Below are positions 43,901 to 56,254 of a DNA stretch of 64,000 nucleotides, one piece after another. Below the pieces are notes generated by a model, which worked only from the letters and a program-made list of their open reading frames with translations, ran no database searches and was not told the origin of the DNA. The DNA is taken from assembly GCA_022702705.1 (NCBI GenBank), contig CM040430.1, positions 74,217,239 to 74,281,238 of the forward strand, in the 5' to 3' direction. Within the stretch, counting starts at the first letter, position 1, and the number at the start of each line of letters is the position of its first letter. The DNA comes from Papilionanthe hookeriana x Papilionanthe teres. Lineage: Eukaryota > Streptophyta > Magnoliopsida > Asparagales > Orchidaceae. The position numbers and the translations under genes are program-made.

Positions 43901-46900
43901 GGAAAATTTAATAACATGACCACGGGAAAGTTTCTGTCCTTAAGAAAATTAGGGGACATTCCTAATGACCAGGGGACCACTTGGACCAATTTTGGTGATT
44001 TTTTGAATTATATTATTTTTATTATAATTATTTTAAGTTTTGGAGTGTTAATTAATTTAAAAATAAAATAAATGTTGAAAAATGAATTTTATGTTTTTCA
44101 AAAATCTCTCTGATATCAAGGAAATCAGAGAAGCAAATTTTGCAATTTTCTGATTTTTCTATGATTTATTATAATTATTTTAGTGAAAATGCTAGAAAAT
44201 ACATTTTTTTAATTTTAAAATTACCCTAGAGCTTTAAAAAATTAATATCTCACCAAATAGACCTAAGAAAAATATGGGGTTTGTTCCTAAGTGATTAAAA
44301 TTCAAAATGTGACATTTTGGTGAATTTTATTATTTTTGTGATTTTTATTATTTTTTAATTATTAAAAATATTAAAATAATATTAAAAATCAACTTTTTTG
44401 GAAAATTGAAATTTTAATTTTCTTAAATTCCCTTGATATCAGAGAGGCTCCAAAACCAATTTGGTGAATTTTTGAAAGATATTTTGAAAGTTATGAATTT
44501 TTAAAGTTTAAAATGACTAAGTGGCTTAATCAACCCAATTAATAGGGCTAACCAAGTCCAATTGACCTCAAATTTTTATGGTGGGTTCTTCTGATCCTAA
44601 AGGTCAATGGAGAATTGATTTGAAGTCAATTTGATCTATGGTTAACTCTAATTAATTAAAGTTCAATTTTGGGTATTTAGGCCAATTAGCGTTAATCTGA
44701 GTGAATTAACTCAAGTCCTATTTTTCCTAGGGTCCTCTGGTCATAAGGAACATCACCAAATTTTCCTAGAATTTATTTCACAACATGCTAATTTTTGGAA
44801 TTAAAATACTCAAAACAGCCACATGCATTTGAAAAATCAATAACTTTTCACAGAGATGACCTCTGACCTTGGAAAATTCAGTGGAATGTTCCCAAGTTCG
44901 GAGGCTTCAAAAGCCCTATGGTCTCATGCCATGGTGAATTGTATGAATGTATGGAGAATTAAAACAATGCAGAGAGTAAATAATTAATTAAAAATAAAGT
45001 ACTGGACAAAATTAATTAATTTCTTTTCCACATTATTCTCCTCTGTTCACTGAGCAAGAGGGTATTTTTATTTTATTTTTGTAATTTTTCTACACAAAGA
45101 TATGCATTTTTGAAGTTTAGGGAATTTAATAAATAAGAAAAAATCCTATTTTCCTACTTATCCACGCGGCGCCGCGTCAACCTCGGCAGCTCCGAAGGGG
45201 GTACGTGTCGCGCTCCGATTCGGCGCCGCCATCCGAGTCGGCCGTCCGGGACCCGCGGTTCACGTACCATCCGCCGGTCCGACGCAATCCAAGCCGTCCA
45301 TCCGATACACGCGCGATCCGACGGTTCTCGGTCATCGTCTACGACCGGTGCGATCCCGTGACCGTCCACACTCTAACCCTAAGAACTCACTCGATTCTCA
45401 ACGGATTTTCGTGTCCTTATGCTCTATGGATTCGTCTCGAAGAGACGAACACATCCATACGGTGAACATGCTATGAAATCAAGCCAATCAAAATGGAGAA
45501 TTGACCGAAGCTCGGGCAGAAGAGGGAGTTCATACCTTTGCTCAGAGAAGTGTGGCTTCGATACGAGAGTTGTTGCACCTTCGATTGGATCCTAGCAAGC
45601 TCCAGATGAAGTCTCCTGGTCTGGTGAATTGTCTAGGTTGGACTTCGACCACGCTCGATCACAAAGCTTGGAGGTCGGAGCAACCGGGTGGCTCCGGAGA
45701 TGGGGCTTTGCCGGTGGACACCTTCCCTCGGTCCGGTGAAGGTGTAGAACCAATCAATTTGGGGATTGGCTCACCGTGGAGAAGTGTCCCGGTTTTGGGT
45801 GTAATTTCGACTGGGAAATCGAGTTTTATCGATGGGGATTAGGGCAAATCGACACCGGGGATCAACTGCTCTAAGGGTGGAGAAGGGTCCGGAACAATTT
45901 TGGCAGAGTTTCGGCAAGGTTTGTGCAACTCTCCTCTCATGGCCGTGAGGGGGTCGGGTTTAAATAGAGGTGGCTGGAGAGCCTCCCGTGGATGGCCGAG
46001 GTCGGGATCACCGCTGCCGGTCATGGGAAGAACAGCCATGGTGGCCATTGGGCATGGGGCGGCTACAGAAGGTGGAATTCCAAAGTTGGCTCACATGTGA
46101 GCTCTCGGGTGTGGTGTTTTCCGGCGATCCGAGCGACTGGCCGGCAGGCATGGGTCACCATCTCGACCAGTGGAGGTCGTGGCTCGGCAATGGTGAAGTC
46201 AATCGGGCTTCGGACATGTGTAAAGTGTTTGGATTAAAATGGTATGGGGGAGAGGCCACTTTGGCTTGAAATTGGTCAACCCATTGGTTTGGGTTGGGTT
46301 CACCTCCCCATGGTCGGTCTTGGGCCGAGAAGATCAGCTAGGCTAGCCGGTCAAGAGGTGGTGATGTCCTTATCCAAGAATATTTGGATTAAATCTTGGT
46401 TAAGGGGAAACATGCTTAAGGTTAATGACTTTTAGGAGATGGTTAAAGGACCTCCTCCTTTTGCCATTAATGGCATGGTCACATGCCAAACTTTCATGGC
46501 TTCATATGGCTTGTGAATGGCTCATCCTTGGCTCCATTTGGCTTGGGAAAAGCTTGGGTCAATTTCATAAAAAGGGATTTAAGAAAATTTTGATATTTTG
46601 ATGGGAATTTGTATGGGGCTTGATTTGGAATTGTTTAATTGATGACTTTGGAACTTAGGGACAATTTTGATTAAATGGATGATGAGGGGAAGTGCCATGT
46701 GGGCTTTGGATGAATTTGGGCTTTTGAATTTGAAGGAAGTGGGCTTTTAGGAAAGTTTAAGGGGAAATGGGCTTTTTGATTTTAGGATGGGCATTTGGGT
46801 AAAGATTTTGTGAAGGACCTTGTCAAATAAATGTCATAATTGGTTTAGGGATGTTCTATGAAGGGCTTGGAGTCAATTTGGTGTGATTTGGAGTCGAATT

Positions 46901-48343
46901 GGTTTGAATTTGGATTTATTTGGTAAGTGGGCCTATGTAGGTCAAATTGGGCTAACTTGGGCCAATGTTGGGCTAGGGTTGAAATTGATGTAAAATTAAT
47001 GTTGAGAAATATTTATGGGAGTGTTTCAAAGAGGTTTTGACTTTGGTTGGGCTTTGATTTTGGGGTTTGGGCTCATTTGGGTTAGGTTTGGGTTTAGGTC
47101 AAAAATGGGTCTTTTAGCTTTGGGTTGAATTTGAGTGGGGTTTGGATCTAAATTTTGGGCAAATCATGTTAGTGTTTTGTTTGTGGGAATGTTAAGGAAG
47201 ATTTAGAAAAGATTTGGGGTTAATTGGAGTTGAATTGGGTGAGTTTGGGTTAGGTTTGGGTCATAGGTCCAAATCGGGCTTTAAGGCCAAAAATGGAATC
47301 GGATCCAAATGTCAATCAAATTGAACTTGGATTTGGTCTAGATTGGTATTGGGAATGTTGAATTGAAGTCTAGAACTGAATTGGACCAGAATTTGGGTCA
47401 ATCGGGTAGGTTTGGTTTGACATCGGGTTCACTTAGGGGGTCGAATCGGGGGTTTTGACAAAAGTAGGGTAAATTGACAAACTTGGCCCATGGTATAGTT
47501 GGACAAAATGAAACTGGGAATATTTGGAATTTTTTGGAATTTTTTGGGAATTTTCTGAGTTTTTGGATTTTTGGGTCAAGAGGGGTATTTTGGGTATTTG
47601 GAGGGTATTGGGAGGTATTTTTGGAATTTTTGATATTTTTGGGTATGGATGATCAATTTGAGTGATGTGGAAATGTTTGGGAATGATTTTGGAGAATTTT
47701 GGGTGATTTGGAAATTTTTGAGAAATTTGGGCCATTCGAGGCTTTGGGTAGGTTGGCGGGTGTAGGGTCCCGGGGTTCAAAAATTAAAAATTTGGAAAAT
47801 GGAAGATTAGGTGAATGTAAGTGGAATAAGATCATTTTGGTTGAGCCATGAAGCCATATCAAGCCCACATGAGCCATGAAGGGACTCATTTGAGGCATTC
47901 ACTATGTTGTTCCTAACCCTCGCGCGAGGGCTTAGGGGTTAAGGACCATCCATGTGAATCACCTACATGAGTCAGGAGGTCAAGTCGGGTATGGGTGTGT
48001 TTCTTTTTAGGAGGAGTGTGAAAGTGTAGTGTGTAGGTGTAGTGTATAAGTGTAGTGTGTGTGTAAGTCAGCCCCTCACCAGACCAGGCCACCCAGGGCA
48101 GTCCTAAGGCCAAAAAGTCCTATAGGAACTCATCCTTTAAACTTCCACATTTGATTTCAACCCTCTAGGTGATTAGGGGTCTATGGTCAAGTTTGTGGGG
48201 TTTGCGGGGAGTTTAGCAGTGGTTTGAATTTCTAAAAGGTGGGTCTCAATTCTAATCCTCTAAGATAGTCAAAGGAAAAGCCTAAGGCTAGATCCTAAGC
48301 ACTAAAAGAAGAAGAGAAGACCTCATCAAAAATGAGGTCAACA
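40960..48343 (-). repeat. Solo LTR B (7384 bp), inserted into E's 5' LTR
   Basis: Complete LTR of the E family in minus orientation: start TGTTGACCTC at 48343, end GCCGACA at 40960. It is bounded by CATAT on both sides and has no internal sequence. It contains all family landmarks inverted: hairpin 41288-41317, exon-like motif 42516-42541, (TTAAA)n 43080-43340, palindrome 45164-45177, donor-like site 45534-45535, TATTTAAA 45959-45966, G-poor U3. The inverted similarity of 35.8-41 kb to 43-48.3 kb is thereby explained by nesting, not by inverted duplication. Confidence 0.9.
41288..41317 (-). other. U5 hairpin (B copy)
   Basis: Minus strand CCCCGTTTAAT, 8-nt loop, ATTAAGCGGGG; 11 pairs, one of them a G-T wobble. 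Confidence 0.7.
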
Positions 48344-48348
48344 CATAT
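48344..48348 (+). repeat. Right target-site duplication of B (CATAT)
   Basis: Copy of 40955-40959. Confidence 0.85.
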
Positions 48349-49029
48349 TAAATTAAATTAAATTAAATTAAATTAAAATAAAACCAAGTTAAAATTAAAT
48401 TAAATTAAATTAAATGAATCAAATTAAATTAAAAATAAAACTAAATCAAATTAAATTAAATTAAATTAAATTAAATTAAAAATAACATCACTTAAGACAT
48501 AATGAATTCAAAAAAAAATAAATCTAAAACAACTTGAACACTATTCCAAACTTAAATCCATTAACTGAAATTAAATCAAATCACAAATCACTTGAACGTT
48601 AATTTGCCCTTAAAAGCTCATGTTGTCATAACTCCTAAACGGAGCGTTAAGTGAAGTGTTACTTCATTCATAGGATATTCAAATGTCCTAGTTCACTGAG
48701 CAAGACAACAAACTTGAACTCCCGGACGATTAATTCATTTGTATAATTAAATTCTCTTGGACTTAAAACAATCCTAGAAATATTGAAAAGATGTTTAAGA
48801 TTCGTCTTAAGCACTTCCTCGATATGATAGGATATTTATAAGAACAATTGAACTTAGTTGTTCTTTGATGAAGAAAATCGTCCTCAAACCAAAATACAAG
48901 AACCTAGACGTCATAGGAGGTGACTAGCTATAGGATTAAGAACTTGGTAGAAAACCATAACCCTTCCCTTAGCTTTACCTAGGAACTTGCTTTAAATGCT
49001 TAATTATTCTAATTGTGTTTTAAGTGCAG

Positions 49030-49055
49030 CTTGGGATGACGGGAAGACCCTCCAG
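49030..49055 (+). other. 26-nt exon-like motif between AG and GT
   Basis: Preceded by a T-rich stretch ending AAGTGCAG and followed by GTACGC. The same layout is in B (42516-42541) and F (32896-32920, 25 nt, preceded by TTTCAG and followed by GTATGC). It could be a micro-exon in a spliced leader; no transcript evidence is available here. Confidence 0.4.
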
Positions 49056-50248
49056 GTACGCTTTTATTTTATTGCAATTTACCTTATTGCAATTTATTTA
49101 ATCGCATCGCACTTACTTTTCTTGCATGATAAACAACTCGTTACATGAAAACCCACACCTTTAGGATAGTCCCTAAAACCGAAACCAAAACTAAATTAAA
49201 AGTCATTACAAGATAAAATTCACCGCCACAACATTTTAAAATATAAAACAACTCAAAATTTAATCACAAACGAACAACAAAACTACAACTACAACTAAAT
49301 TAAAACGTCTTGTTGGATGATCGGGAATACCTCGGATGATGTAACCTACGTGTTGCTAACGGGATTTCCCACGGTCTAAATGAAAGTGTGGAACTCATTC
49401 AGTTGAGTTTAGCAAATTCATACTGGACTAAGTGAATCTGATAAAAATAAAGATGCCGGAAGGATGGAACCGTGGGATCTTAACCGGTGTTGTTATAATC
49501 AACTTTAAGATTTGTTTAATTAAAATATTAAAAACACCTGGATTTTAAGATTTTCTCTAAACCAGAACACTTCCCTCATCTCCTGGTTTATGACTTCTAA
49601 AACTAAACCTCTGCAACAATAAGGAGCTCGGAGCATGGTGGGCAGCACGGCCATCGTCATCAAGCAAAACTCGAGTCTACTTCGACAAAACTTTCCTTAG
49701 AACTAAATAACAAAGCCATAGGACTTCGAGGTAGTTTGCACTAGTGCAACATAAATCCTCAACTCTTCGTTAGGCATTTGCATGATCATGTCATGTAAAT
49801 TAAGCCCTAACCGGTCTTAGGACTCCGAGGTGATCGTTCGGTACGACATAAACCCTCACATCTTCGAGGCTATTTGTATGATTTTATCATACAAATATAA
49901 GTCCTAATTAATTAAAATTGGCAAGATCAAAACATTAAATAAACATTAGGACTTTCCTAAATTCAAGCCAAACAATAGTATAGTCGGGAAATTACCGAAG
50001 TTCGCTTCGAATCTGTGATTTCTCCTACCTTTCTTCCTTTGAATTCCCAAAACATAATGTTCCAAATTTGATCCATTCCCTATCGAAATTCCAAAATTCA
50101 ATCCCTTGAAGACTTAAACATTGAAATTCTTGAGAGCGAACTACCGATTATTATCGAGAGTTTTCTTAGGTGATTCCCGTCACTTAAGATGTAATTAACT
50201 ATAGGGGCTTGCCCTTATAGGGAATTTTAAGAACCCAAGTAATATAAA

Positions 50249-50278
50249 CCCTGTTTAATGTTTTCATATTAAACAGGG
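50249..50278 (+). other. U5 hairpin (E copy), perfect 11-bp stem
   Basis: CCCTGTTTAAT, loop GTTTTCAT, ATTAAACAGGG. Two stem positions covary between copies. Confidence 0.75.
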
Positions 50279-50610
50279 GAATTTGTCGGCTTATAAAATT
50301 GGTTCGCGGACCGGACGGATGTCACAAACTTCTCAGTTTATTTAATCGAGCCTCATTATCAAGCGAGTGTGTCTATTCTTCGGGATAGATACACGGTTTG
50401 TAGTGCGACGCTCGTTCATATAAACTATTCGGGATGTGAGATCAGTTTGATTTCATATCTTAAAATTTTCAAATTTAAAATTATTTTTTAAAATCAAATA
50501 CTACTTTTCAAATTATTTATTTAAATTAAATTAAAATTCGCCGACAATTTCTGTAGACGACCCCCTTTTCAAAATACAACACTTAACCTAAAAATAAGCC
50601 GTACAATTTC

Positions 50611-50628
50611 TGGCGACTCCGCTGGGGA
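50611..50628 (+). other. Primer binding site of E (Arg tRNA type)
   Basis: TGGCGACTCCGCTGGGGA, five bases after the LTR terminus; the form usual in Ogre/Tat elements. Confidence 0.85.
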
Positions 50629-51137
50629 CAATTCCTCTCTCCATTTTTAATCAGATAGTTCTGCTTTCAAAAATCGGTAGTGTATTCATGTCCCTTATGG
50701 ATCAAACTACCCTTCTTTTCGTTGGAATACTATGTTCATTTCTACCTTGAACGAGTATAGCCTAACATTCTCTCGGATTTAGGAGCCACTTGTTTAGACA
50801 CCCCTAAACAGAGAGGTTCCGAGATCCTTTTACCTCATTTCTGAGGTGGGGTGGACCCCCAATAGGTGTTAGTTTAGGAGTGATCCTTCGAGTCGAGAAG
50901 GCTTGCATAAGACTTTCTTTTCCTTTCCAACTCTGAATCAAATTCATTACCTTCTCTACACCTTTGAACATTCCGTTCTAAATAAACAAACCCTCTAATG
51001 AATGACTCTTTTAACAAATAACACCTTTTTATACATACATGAACAAGAATGTGTTCTGGACACTTTTCGATTCCTTTCTTTTCGTCCCGATGAGAAGAAG
51101 CATAACTTGGGACCGACAATCGAATCTACCCTGCGAA
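50629..51137 (+). other. 5' leader of E
   Basis: No frame of note. It contains TGGACCCCCAATAGGTGT (50852-50869), an exact reverse complement of the polypurine region 63320-63337. The motif is also kept in F's leader. Confidence 0.7.
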
Positions 51138-54100
51138 ATGGAAGCCCCAAAGCTGATTTTCTCGTTCACCAATGGATCGGACTTCGCCGTGTACAAGGAT
51201 GAACCGCCCGACAATGGGATCATCCGGTTTGGACAAGGATTCGAGAACACAAATGTCAAGATCGCCGACGTTACCCTTTTCGCGCCGACAAACAAAGTAT
51301 CCGAACCGAGAGACCTTCGATCGAGTTCAACCTTAAGTCAACTCAAGAGTTTCCTCCTCCGCAAAGGGTTCCACTGAGAGGAGTATCGTCGTCCATAGAA
51401 GGACCGTTATCTCTACCCCCACTGGTCTAGTCGTCTCTGCACCTACCCCGGCTCCCGCCAAACTGAAGGGGAAGGAAGTTCAAATTTGTAACGAGCATGT
51501 TACCGTGGAGGGTACAGATTTCCGTGCAAGACCTTCGTTTTTGAAATTGGATCCGGCTCAAGGGTTCCACCCCTAACACGGACTCGGAGGAGAAACAGAG
51601 GCGGGAAGATCGCCGGGAAGGCCGTAGCCGCTCGAAGTCGCTTTCTTAGAAGAAATCCCTGAGTACACACCACTACCTGAATACATACCATTGCCTGAAT
51701 ATACACCCCTTTTGGAAGGAAGTAGATTCCATCCCCTTTCCGCCGCAGCTGACGAGGAAAATGTCCGCAGGATTGCCTCTACATTACCTCGGCCCGCATA
51801 CTTATAGCGACAACAGAAAGAAAAGGGCAAGGATTACACCATTTGCCCGACTACAGACTGTGATTGAGAAGTTAGCAAAGAAAGAAAAATGCCCTGTATC
51901 GGAGATTTTAAGAAGGATAGGGCGGGTGCCGGCCAAATCCCGTCTTGGGCCGCGAGTAGAACCTGCTATCACTACAGAAGGGCCAAATAAGAAGATGAAG
52001 GCTAGTCCACTTGTTGTTGTTTCAGGTTTACAGATCAGGGAGGATACCACCTTCCAGCATTCAGCTGACAGACCATCCGGTCCTAGGCCTTCTACTGCTA
52101 GAAGGATGGTATGGCGTCCCACTACCGGCCAATTAAGATCGAAACAACGACCAGAAAAGGAAAGTCTCGTCAGGAGACTTGAGTCCGAAGAAAGTGCTAC
52201 CGCAGTAAAGGGGACTCATGAGAAAGAAACCCGGCAATTATCACATGACAACTGCAAGGATGTACAGAAAAGACCACTGGAAGATGCTATGGAAAAGCTA
52301 AGAACTGATATTCGGCGACTAGCAAGGGAAAGAGAAGAGAAATTCGGAGATGAAGTTGACTCGTTAGAGTTCATGGATGATGAATATGCAGAAATTAACA
52401 TGGTTGAAACACGAGCTTCGTCAGCTTCACAAGGTGCTCCTGCAGTCGCAGAAAGAGAGGACCCAGAAGTAATGAGAAGGCAGCTTCAAGAGAAAGATGA
52501 TACGATCACCCAAATGGCAAAAAGGATGGAAGAGATGGCTGTAGCCCTAGCCACTCTCCAGAGTCAGGTTCAACCCCAAAGAGAAACATCCCCGGAAGTT
52601 ATTCACATTGTAGACGGAGGAAAGGAGATTACATCCGTCAACGGGGATGATCAATTAAAGAAGGATGCAACACAAAGCGTGATTCGGAAAAGGATATCAA
52701 GAACATGGTGGAACAACGAGGTGCGAGAAGCCTTGGCACAATCAAAGAGCGGGACATCCATTCGGACGGGTAAACCTTACCCCGAAGAATTCGACGCCGT
52801 CCAATATCCGAAAGGCTTTGTACCACCTCCGTTCAAGACCTTTGATGGAACCGGAAACCCTCGGCAAGCATGTTGCACATTTTCGTGCCGCGTTGTTGCA
52901 ATGCCGGCGGAAGTGATGCTTTACTCTTCCGACAATTTGTCGCCGACTCGTCGTGGATTGCCTTTGATTGGTATGCGGAATTACCAAAAGGTTCGGTGAA
53001 GACATTTTCAGAATTAGAGAACCTCTTCATCAAGCGATTTGTCGGAGCTCAGCACCACATCACTATAGGTGATTTAGTGGTAGAGAAGCAGAAGCCGAAC
53101 GAAACCTTGGTGGACTACATACTTCGATGGAGGAATCTAAGTATGAAGTGTGAGCCACGCCTACAAGAACAACATGCGATCGGCATTTTACTAAAAAGCA
53201 TCCATGGCCCGATAAGCACTTCTCCTCGAGGGATTTACTATTAAGACTTTCGAGAAGTTGTTAAGCAAGGCCGGAAGCTTGCAAGAGGAGGCAAAGCAAC
53301 TAAGTTTCACCAATAAAACAGACAAACAGAAGCCCGTAAAAACTTTTGAAAAGAAGTCCGGGATCGTCGCAGCAGTCGATAAAGGCAAGCAACCGATACA
53401 AATATTGTCAGAACGGCCACGACGAACCTCAACGGAATTACCAGCGAACCCCGACCCAGCTATCGGTCATCTCAACAGTATGAACAACCGCCTCGTCCGC
53501 AACGTACTTTAAGGGAACTTCGAGCGAGGAGTATCCATTCAAGAATGAGGCGATGCCGAAAATGTTCCGCAGCTTGATGAAGACTCCGCATTTCCAACTC
53601 GCCGAGCCTAAAAGACCGGAAGAAGTCGACAAGAAAGGTGATCCCAACTTTTGCCCTTACCACCATATGCTTGGACACAAGATAGAAGATTGTATTACCT
53701 TCAAAAGTTGGCTCAACGACAATCTTCGGAAAGGGAATATAACGATCCCGAAGGAGTACATGAAGGATCCCCGGAAAGGAGGTTCCGTCAATGTTATCTC
53801 GACGGATTTCATTGTTCCGATAGATCCCTATGCGACAGACGATGGATGGACTACCGCTTGGACAAAGTCTTCGAAGAAGATTTTAGATCGCATCCAAACC
53901 ACTTCGGTGCGAGCCTCAATTCGTAGTTCGAAACCCGTCAAGTCGACGCTATCACTTGCGATAGAAGAACAACCTCAACAAGAGACAATCGAAGAAAAGA
54001 AGAAAATTGACGAAGAAGAGAAGACCGAGGCTCTTAAGGCTAGACTAGAGGCTGCTTATCCTAGGATAGTTGTTTCGATTTGGGGGAGAAATCCCTCGAA

Positions 54101-54179
54101 CCTCCGACTTCGTATGATTATTTGCTCACTCCGGTGGGATCTTATAATGATGAGGGTTATGGCGTTGGCTACGTTTTGA
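51138..54179 (+). pseudogene. gag: gag of E
   Basis: The likely start is ATG 51138 (MEAPKLIFSFTNGSDF), supported by coding-like sequence in F at the same place. A Pro-rich stretch with PLPEY repeats follows (51655-51715), then a basic region from about 51761, a long charged coiled segment (VMRRQLQEKDDTITQMAKRM, about 52470-52560), and the Retrotrans_gag core. The core runs 52780-53240 and is broken by a frameshift at about 52865: PPPFKTFDGTGNPRQ, FDWYAELPKGSVKTF, FIKRFVGAQ, LVDYILRWRNLS. A zinc-knuckle variant CPYHHMLGHKIEDC (C-x2-H-x4-H-x4-C) starts at 53652. At least five one-base frame changes break it, but almost no nonsense codons. It would form the particle and bind RNA. Confidence 0.85.
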
Positions 54180-54510
54180 TCGTTTCTAACGATTACGTAA
54201 CTAGCGACAATCAACCTAATCCGGACGTCGATTCCTATACAAATAACAATTCTCAAATCATACACAATCTCGACGATCACAATGACAAAGAAGACATCCA
54301 CCAGGGAGGCTACGAGAGTTCAACAAGCAATGGATCTATTTGCGAGTTTCAAGGAGCTCCAGTCACAATAGAGTTAGAGCCTTCAGACTCCGAAGCTAAT
54401 CCTGAAGAACTTGTCATTCCAATTCGGAAGGAGACACCAAGCAAACTCAATGCTAAATTCGAAGAAATCACGAAGTCAACTTAAGAAGTGGAAGAGTTCT
54501 ACCTCCGAGA
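54180..54510 (+). pseudogene. Gag-protease linker of E
   Basis: Frame 54080-54484 is open and rich in D, N, S and E (VTSDNQPNPDVDSYTNN); it overlaps the gag end in another frame. No domain. Confidence 0.5.
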
Positions 54511-55190
54511 ATGGGTCCAAAGGACAAAGGAAAGCGGTGTGGTTGTTCGGGAAGAACCAACCCCGACGAAGAAATACCCATTCGGGAAGAAAACGAAGCA
54601 CATGAAAACAAAGTGGACTACAACGTGCTAGCCCATCTTAGGAAACTACCAGCCAAATTGAGCATCTACGACGCTCTCATCTTATCAAAGAAGATGAGAG
54701 AAGCTCTGATCAAGGCCTTACTTGATCTAGAAATTTGCTTAGCTCAAATGACTAGAGATTCCTTAGATGAGGTTTGCTCGTTAAAGGAACAGCGAGGTGT
54801 CACCTTCACGGACGATGACCTACTACTTGGGACAGCAGACCACAACCGACCGTTGTACATTTCGGCTCATAATTAGGAAGTTTACACTCTCCGCAGTATT
54901 GGTGGATCCAGGAGCATCAATCAATATAATGAATCTTCGAACGCTAGCATACTTGGAAATTGATGCTCGCGAGCTCGAAGCGTACAAAATGTTATTAAGA
55001 GGATTCAACCAGAAAGGAGAAAGAGCCCTCGGCTCAATAACACTGCTAATGAAGATCGGTGACTTAGCAAAGACAACCGTGAAATTTCACATAATTGATT
55101 CAGAAACGTCGTTCAACGCTCTACTGGGCTGACCATGGATACATGAAAACCGGATGGTACCATCATCTCTACATCAATGCATCAAATACT
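54511..55190 (+). pseudogene. Aspartic protease of E
   Basis: The pre-protease part has the Tat-type order VDYNVLAHLRKLPAKLSIYD, then VTFTDDDLLLG and HNRPLYIS. After a frameshift near 54870 comes the active site LVDPGASINIM (Asp codon at 54905), with Pro instead of the usual Thr/Ser after Asp. Then FHIIDSETSFNALLG, stop, PWIHENRMVP. The stop at 55130 is TGA where CGA (Arg of GRPW) is expected, a C-to-T change at a CpG. A retropepsin that would process Gag-Pol. Confidence 0.82.
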
Positions 55191-56254
55191 ACGATGGAGG
55201 GGAACGATGCATCAAAGGTGACTTACAACCGTTCTCCGTACATGAAATTGGAATCCATGAAGATGCAAACTTATTATGCACCTCCGAAGAAAACAATCTT
55301 CTCCGGAGATACCATAACGAATGAGGCAAAGGAAGTTCGGGACAACGAAGGACCTGAGATTCTAGTCCAACAGTCACTCACCACTCCCTTACGGCGAGAT
55401 GGTGAAGGTTTCTTCACAACTCGCATTCGAGGTCGAGGCCGGGGACGAGGTCGTGGCAGAGACGTTAGGACAGTTGGACAAAGGAAACCAGCCATCAATG
55501 TTGATTGGGAAGATAGTTCTGAAGAAGAAAAAGAAATCAAACAAGAAGCAACGACAATAAGTCGGAAGAAGCCGCAATTCAGAATCCCTCTCGAAGATGA
55601 AAGAAACGAAGAATATAAATCGATGTATGAGAAGATTAACCACTATGTACATACTATGACCCTGACCCCGATCCATTCTAATAAGATCGAGGGTATGGTG
55701 GTCAAAGAGGTACGTAGCGGCGGTGCGAAGCCCATCAAATTCTACCGTGGTGCTCCTTCCTCCAAAGCTGAAAATAATGTACAATTTGAAGATATCACTT
55801 CATCAGAATTAATGGAATTACCTTTTGAGTGGTACTCTTCCTGTGTTCAAAATTTAATTCAGCGTGGTTTCTTACCTCGACAATGGACAAAAGGTCAATC
55901 ACAACATTTTGAAAATTTATGGAATAACTCCGGTCGTCCACCCAATTCAAAGCATGGTCTCGGATTCGGCACAGTAGGATCAGTCGACGATACTGACTTT
56001 TGCTTGGTTGTCACTTGCGAGTCTAATGAAAACTGCATGGAAACTACAGAAGAACTCGAAGATTTACAAATTGGAGACGCTCCACCAGAATTCGAAGAAG
56101 AAATCAAATCTACAATAGATGAGTTAACGGAAGTTAACTTAGGTACTAGCGAAGAACCTAGACCTACCTTTGTTAGCTCCTTACTCAATAGAGAAGACTC
56201 CGAAGAAATAATTGAGTTATTAATGGAATTTAAAGACTCGTTTTGCTTGGAGCT
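55191..56254 (+). pseudogene. Linker between protease and RT with RG repeats
   Basis: Open frame through most of 55095-56261. It has an Arg/Gly run (RIRGRGRGRGRGRD, about 55428-55470) typical of RNA-binding tails, an acidic patch, then LMELPFEWYSSCVQNLIQRG and a second acidic stretch leading into the RT N-terminus. A single extra T in the T-run at about 56240-56243 shifts the frame just before FAWSYDEMPSL, the usual Tat-type RT start. Confidence 0.7.

Larger units (their letters stand above)
48349..50605 (+). repeat. 5' LTR of element E, right part (C)
   Basis: Continues LTR A from the (TTAAA)n tract to the terminus GCCGTACA at 50605. It contains the exon-like 26-nt motif (49030-49055), the perfect hairpin (50249-50278) and a second stem-loop around 50200-50221 (CTATAGGGGCTTGCCCTTATAG). 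Confidence 0.88.

Noticed and set aside
35797..48343. Large inverted duplication (palindrome) of 35.8-48.3 kb
   Set aside because: CATAT duplications and LTR ends show a nested solo LTR in opposite orientation.
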